Position numbers and translations under genes: made by a program. A stretch of DNA of 64,000 nucleotides from Hydractinia symbiolongicarpus (Eukaryota > Cnidaria > Hydrozoa > Anthoathecata > Hydractiniidae): NCBI RefSeq assembly GCF_029227915.1, contig NC_079876.1:31223828-31287827 (forward strand), written 5' to 3'. Within the stretch, counting starts at the first letter, position 1. Each line of letters opens with the position of its first letter. Under the pieces are notes generated by a model that had not been told where the DNA came from, searched no databases, and saw only the letters and a program-made list of their open reading frames with translations. Below are positions 61,201-64,000 of the stretch, piece after piece.

Positions 61201-63350
61201 ACCCCCTATGGCGTTGCCAGATATTTGCACGTCCAGAACTGTAGGGGGTACAGAATAATTCAGGCATGCATACCTGATTTTTTCTGTACTCCCTATGGCG
61301 TTGCCAGATATTGTACGCTTAGAACTGTAGGGGGGTACAGAATAATTCAGGCATCCATACCTGATTTTTTCTGTACCCTCTATAGCGTTGCCAGATATTT
61401 GCACGCCCAGAACTGTAAGGGGGTACAGAATAATTCAGGCATTCATACCTGATTTTTTCTGTACCCCCTGTGGCGTTGCCAGATATTGTACGCCTGCAAC
61501 TGTAGGGGGGTACAGAATAATTCCGGCATCCATACCTGATTTTTTCTGTACCCCCCATGGCGTACCCAGATATTTGTACGCCCAGAACTGTAGGGGGGTA
61601 CAGAATGATTCAGGCATCCATACCTGATTTTTTCTGTACCCCCTTCGCCGTTGCCAGATACTTCTACGCCAAGAACTGTAAGGGTGTACAGAATAATTTA
61701 GGCATCCATACCTGATTTTTTCTGTAGCCCCCATGGCGTACCCGGATATTTGTACGCCCAGAACTGTGGGGGGGGGGGGGTACAGAATATTTCAGGCATC
61801 CATACCTGATTTTTTCTGTAACCCCTATGGCGTTGCCAGATATTTGCACGCCCAGAACTGTAGGGGGTACAGAATAATTCAGGCATTCATACCTGATTTT
61901 TTCTGTACCCCCTATGGCGTTGCCAGATATTGTACGCCTAGAACTGTAGGGGGGTACAGAATAATTCAGGCATTAATGCGTGATTTTTTCTGTACCCCCT
62001 ATGACGTTGCTAGACATTTATACGCCATAAACTGTAGGGGGGTACAGAATAATTCACGCATCCATACCTGATTTTTTCTGTACCCTCTATGGCGTTGCCA
62101 GATATTTGCACGCCCAGAACTGTAGGGCGGTACAGAATAATTCAGGCATCCATACCTGATTTTTTCTGTACCCCCTATGACGTTGCCGGATATTTATACG
62201 CCTAAAACAGTAGGGGGATACAGAATAATTCAGGCATCCATACCTGATTTTTTCTGTACCCCCCATGGCGTACCCAGATATTTGTACGCCCAGAACTGTA
62301 GGGGGGTACAGAATAATTCAGGCATCCATTCCTGATTTTTTCTGTACCCCCTATGGCGATGCCAGATATTTGCACGCCCAGAACTGTAGGGGGTACAGAA
62401 TAATTCAGACATTCACACCTGATTTTTTCTGTACCCCCTCTGGCGTTGCCAGATATTGTACGCCTAGAACTGTAGGGGGGTACAGAATAATTCAGGCATT
62501 AATACCTGATTTTTTCTGTACCCCCTATGGCGTTGCCAGATAATTATACGCCCAAAACAGTAGGGGGGTACAGGATAATTCAAGCATCCATACCTGATTT
62601 TTTCTGTACCCTCCATGGCGTTGCCAGATATTTGCACGCCCAGAACTGAAGGGGGGGTACAGAATAATTCAGGCATTCATACATGATTTTTTCTGTACCC
62701 CCTGTGGCGTTGCCAGATATTGTACGCCTAGAACTGTAGGGGGGTACAGAATAATTCAGGCATCCATACCTGTTTTTTTCCGTACCCCCCATGGCGTACC
62801 CAGATATTTGTACGCCCAGAACTGTAGGGGGGTACAGAATAATTCAGGCATCCATACGTGATTTCTTCTGTACCCCCTTTCCCGTTGCCAGATACTTCTA
62901 CGCCAAGAACTGCAAGGGGGTACAGAATAATTCAGGCATTCATACCTGATTTTTTCTGTACCCCCTGTGGCGTTGCCAGATATTGTACGCCTAGAACTGT
63001 AGGGGGGTACAGAATAATTCAGGTATCCATACCTGATTTTTTCTGTACCCCCCATGGCGTACCCAGATATTTGTACGCCCAGAACTGTAGGGGGGTACAG
63101 AATAATTCAGGCATCCATACGTGATTTTTTCTGTACCCCCTATGGCGTTGCCAGATATTTGCACGCCCAGAACTGTAGGAGGTACAGAATAATTCAGGCA
63201 TTCATACCTGATTTTTTCTGTACCCCTTGTGGCGTTGCCAGATATTGTACGCCTAGAACTGTAGGGGGGTACAGAATAATTCAGGCTTCCATACCTGCTT
63301 TTTCTGTACCCCCCATGGCGTACCCAGATATTTGTACGCCCTGAACTGTA
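58270..63350. repeat. Tandem duplication of a ~2.54-kb (29-monomer) block
   Basis: About 58270-60810 recurs at 60811-63350. The offset is 2541 bp in the first part and 2544 bp after 61780. The 3-bp change is explained by a G-run of 10 (59227-59236) having become 13 (61768-61780). Confidence 0.85.
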
Positions 63351-64000
63351 GGGGGGTACAGAATAATTCAGGCATACATACGTGATTTTTTCTGTACGCC
63401 CTATGGCGTTGCCAGATATTTGCACGCCCAGAAATGTAGGGGGATACAGAATATTTCAGGCATCCATACGTGATTTTTTCTGTACCCCCTATGGCGTTGC
63501 CAGATATTTGCACGCCCAGGAACTGTAGGGGGTACAGAATAATTCAGGCATACATACCTGATTTTTTCTGTACTCCCTATGGCGTTGCCGGATATTGTAC
63601 GCCTAGAACTGTAGGGGGGTACAGAATAATTCAGGCATTAATACCTGATTTTTTCTGTACCCTCTATGGCGTTGCCAGATATTTGCACGCCAAGAACTGT
63701 AGGGGGGTACAGAATAATTCAGGCATTCATACCTGATTTTTTCTGTACCCCCTGTGGCGTTGCCAGATATTGTACGCCTAGAACTGTAGGGGGGTACAGA
63801 ATAATTCCGGCATCCATACCTGATTTTTTCTGTACCCCCTATGGCGTACCCAGATATTTGTACGCCCAGAACTGAAGGGGGGTACAGAATAATTCAGGCA
63901 TCCATACCTGATTTTTTCTGTACCCCCTTCGCCGTTGCCAGATACTTCTACGCCAAGAACTGTAAGGGTGTACAGAATAATTCAGGCATCTATACCTGAT

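Larger units (their letters stand above)
46391..64000. repeat. Satellite array, ~87-bp hairpin monomer, about 200 units
   Basis: Continuous head-to-tail monomers of 86-89 bp run to the right edge. Each has two halves. The first is an inverted repeat: for example at 47347-47398, GGGGGGTACAGAA pairs with TTCTGTACCCCCC (13 bp perfect). Inside it AATTCAGG pairs with CCTGATTT (7 of 8), leaving an 8-base loop CATCCATA. The second is a 35-base linker in three main forms: GCGTTGCCAGATATTTGCACG, GCGTTGCCAGATATTGTACG (shorter) and GCGTACCCAGATATTTGTACG. The forms often alternate as a trimer of about 262 bp. Monomers are 85-100% alike. Open frames on both strands arise because 87 is divisible by three. 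There are no unique spacers, so it is not a CRISPR array. Confidence 0.97.

Noticed and set aside
46391-64000. Dozens of open frames of 60-231 residues on both strands in the array
   Set aside because: They are the same 29-residue text read from an 87-bp satellite in different frames, broken wherever a monomer is 86, 88 or 89 bp. They are not annotated as genes.
46391-64000. CRISPR-like array with palindromic repeats
   Set aside because: The palindromic part is not separated by unique spacers: the linkers are repeats of three types, and the host is an animal genome.

Overview
The window is AT-rich animal DNA with dispersed exons, GT-AG splice sites, polyadenylation signals and heavy transposon load. 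The gene types fit a cnidarian, quite possibly a hydrozoan: a PTK7/Lemon-type pseudokinase receptor, an astacin metalloprotease joined to TSP1 and MAM domains, and a PIN-like plus CXC mobile-element protein that I recall as common in invertebrates. This assignment is inference; no ribosomal or mitochondrial marker is present.

Layout. (1) 2-712 holds the 3' end of a PTK7-like pseudokinase gene, with an AATAAA at 928. (2) 0.93-13.7 kb has no host gene I can support. It holds Helitron copies, a broken Penelope-like retroelement (minus strand, 9.85-10.8 kb), an 88-bp satellite, small tandem repeats and tRNA-like relics. (3) 13.76-43.08 kb appears to be one split plus-strand gene: a possible signal-peptide exon (13.76 kb), the mature N-terminus (24.96 kb), two catalytic-domain exons (31.40 and 34.86 kb), the Met-turn exon (35.76 kb), a double TSP1 exon (36.46 kb) and two MAM exons (37.33 and 42.79 kb). 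Splice phases agree at every junction except the last, where a T-run seems one base short. Its introns hold head-to-tail Helitrons, a 3.4-kb TIR element with a decayed PIN/CXC protein gene, a piggyBac-type MITE, tRNA-derived SINE copies and a two-copy unclassified repeat. (4) 43.36-46.05 kb holds two head-to-tail minus-strand Helitrons of a second family. (5) 46.39 kb to the right edge is one satellite array of about 17.6 kb, roughly 200 monomers of about 87 bp. Each monomer carries a long GC-clamped hairpin, and the array is reshuffled by block duplications of about 1.1, 1.3, 2.5, 3.2 and 3.8 kb.

The MAM domain is not finished at the end of the last exon seen (43078). If the gene continues, the satellite lies inside one of its introns. 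The most unusual elements are the hairpin satellite, the tandem Helitron arrays, and the TIR element with a nuclease-like protein instead of a recognised transposase.
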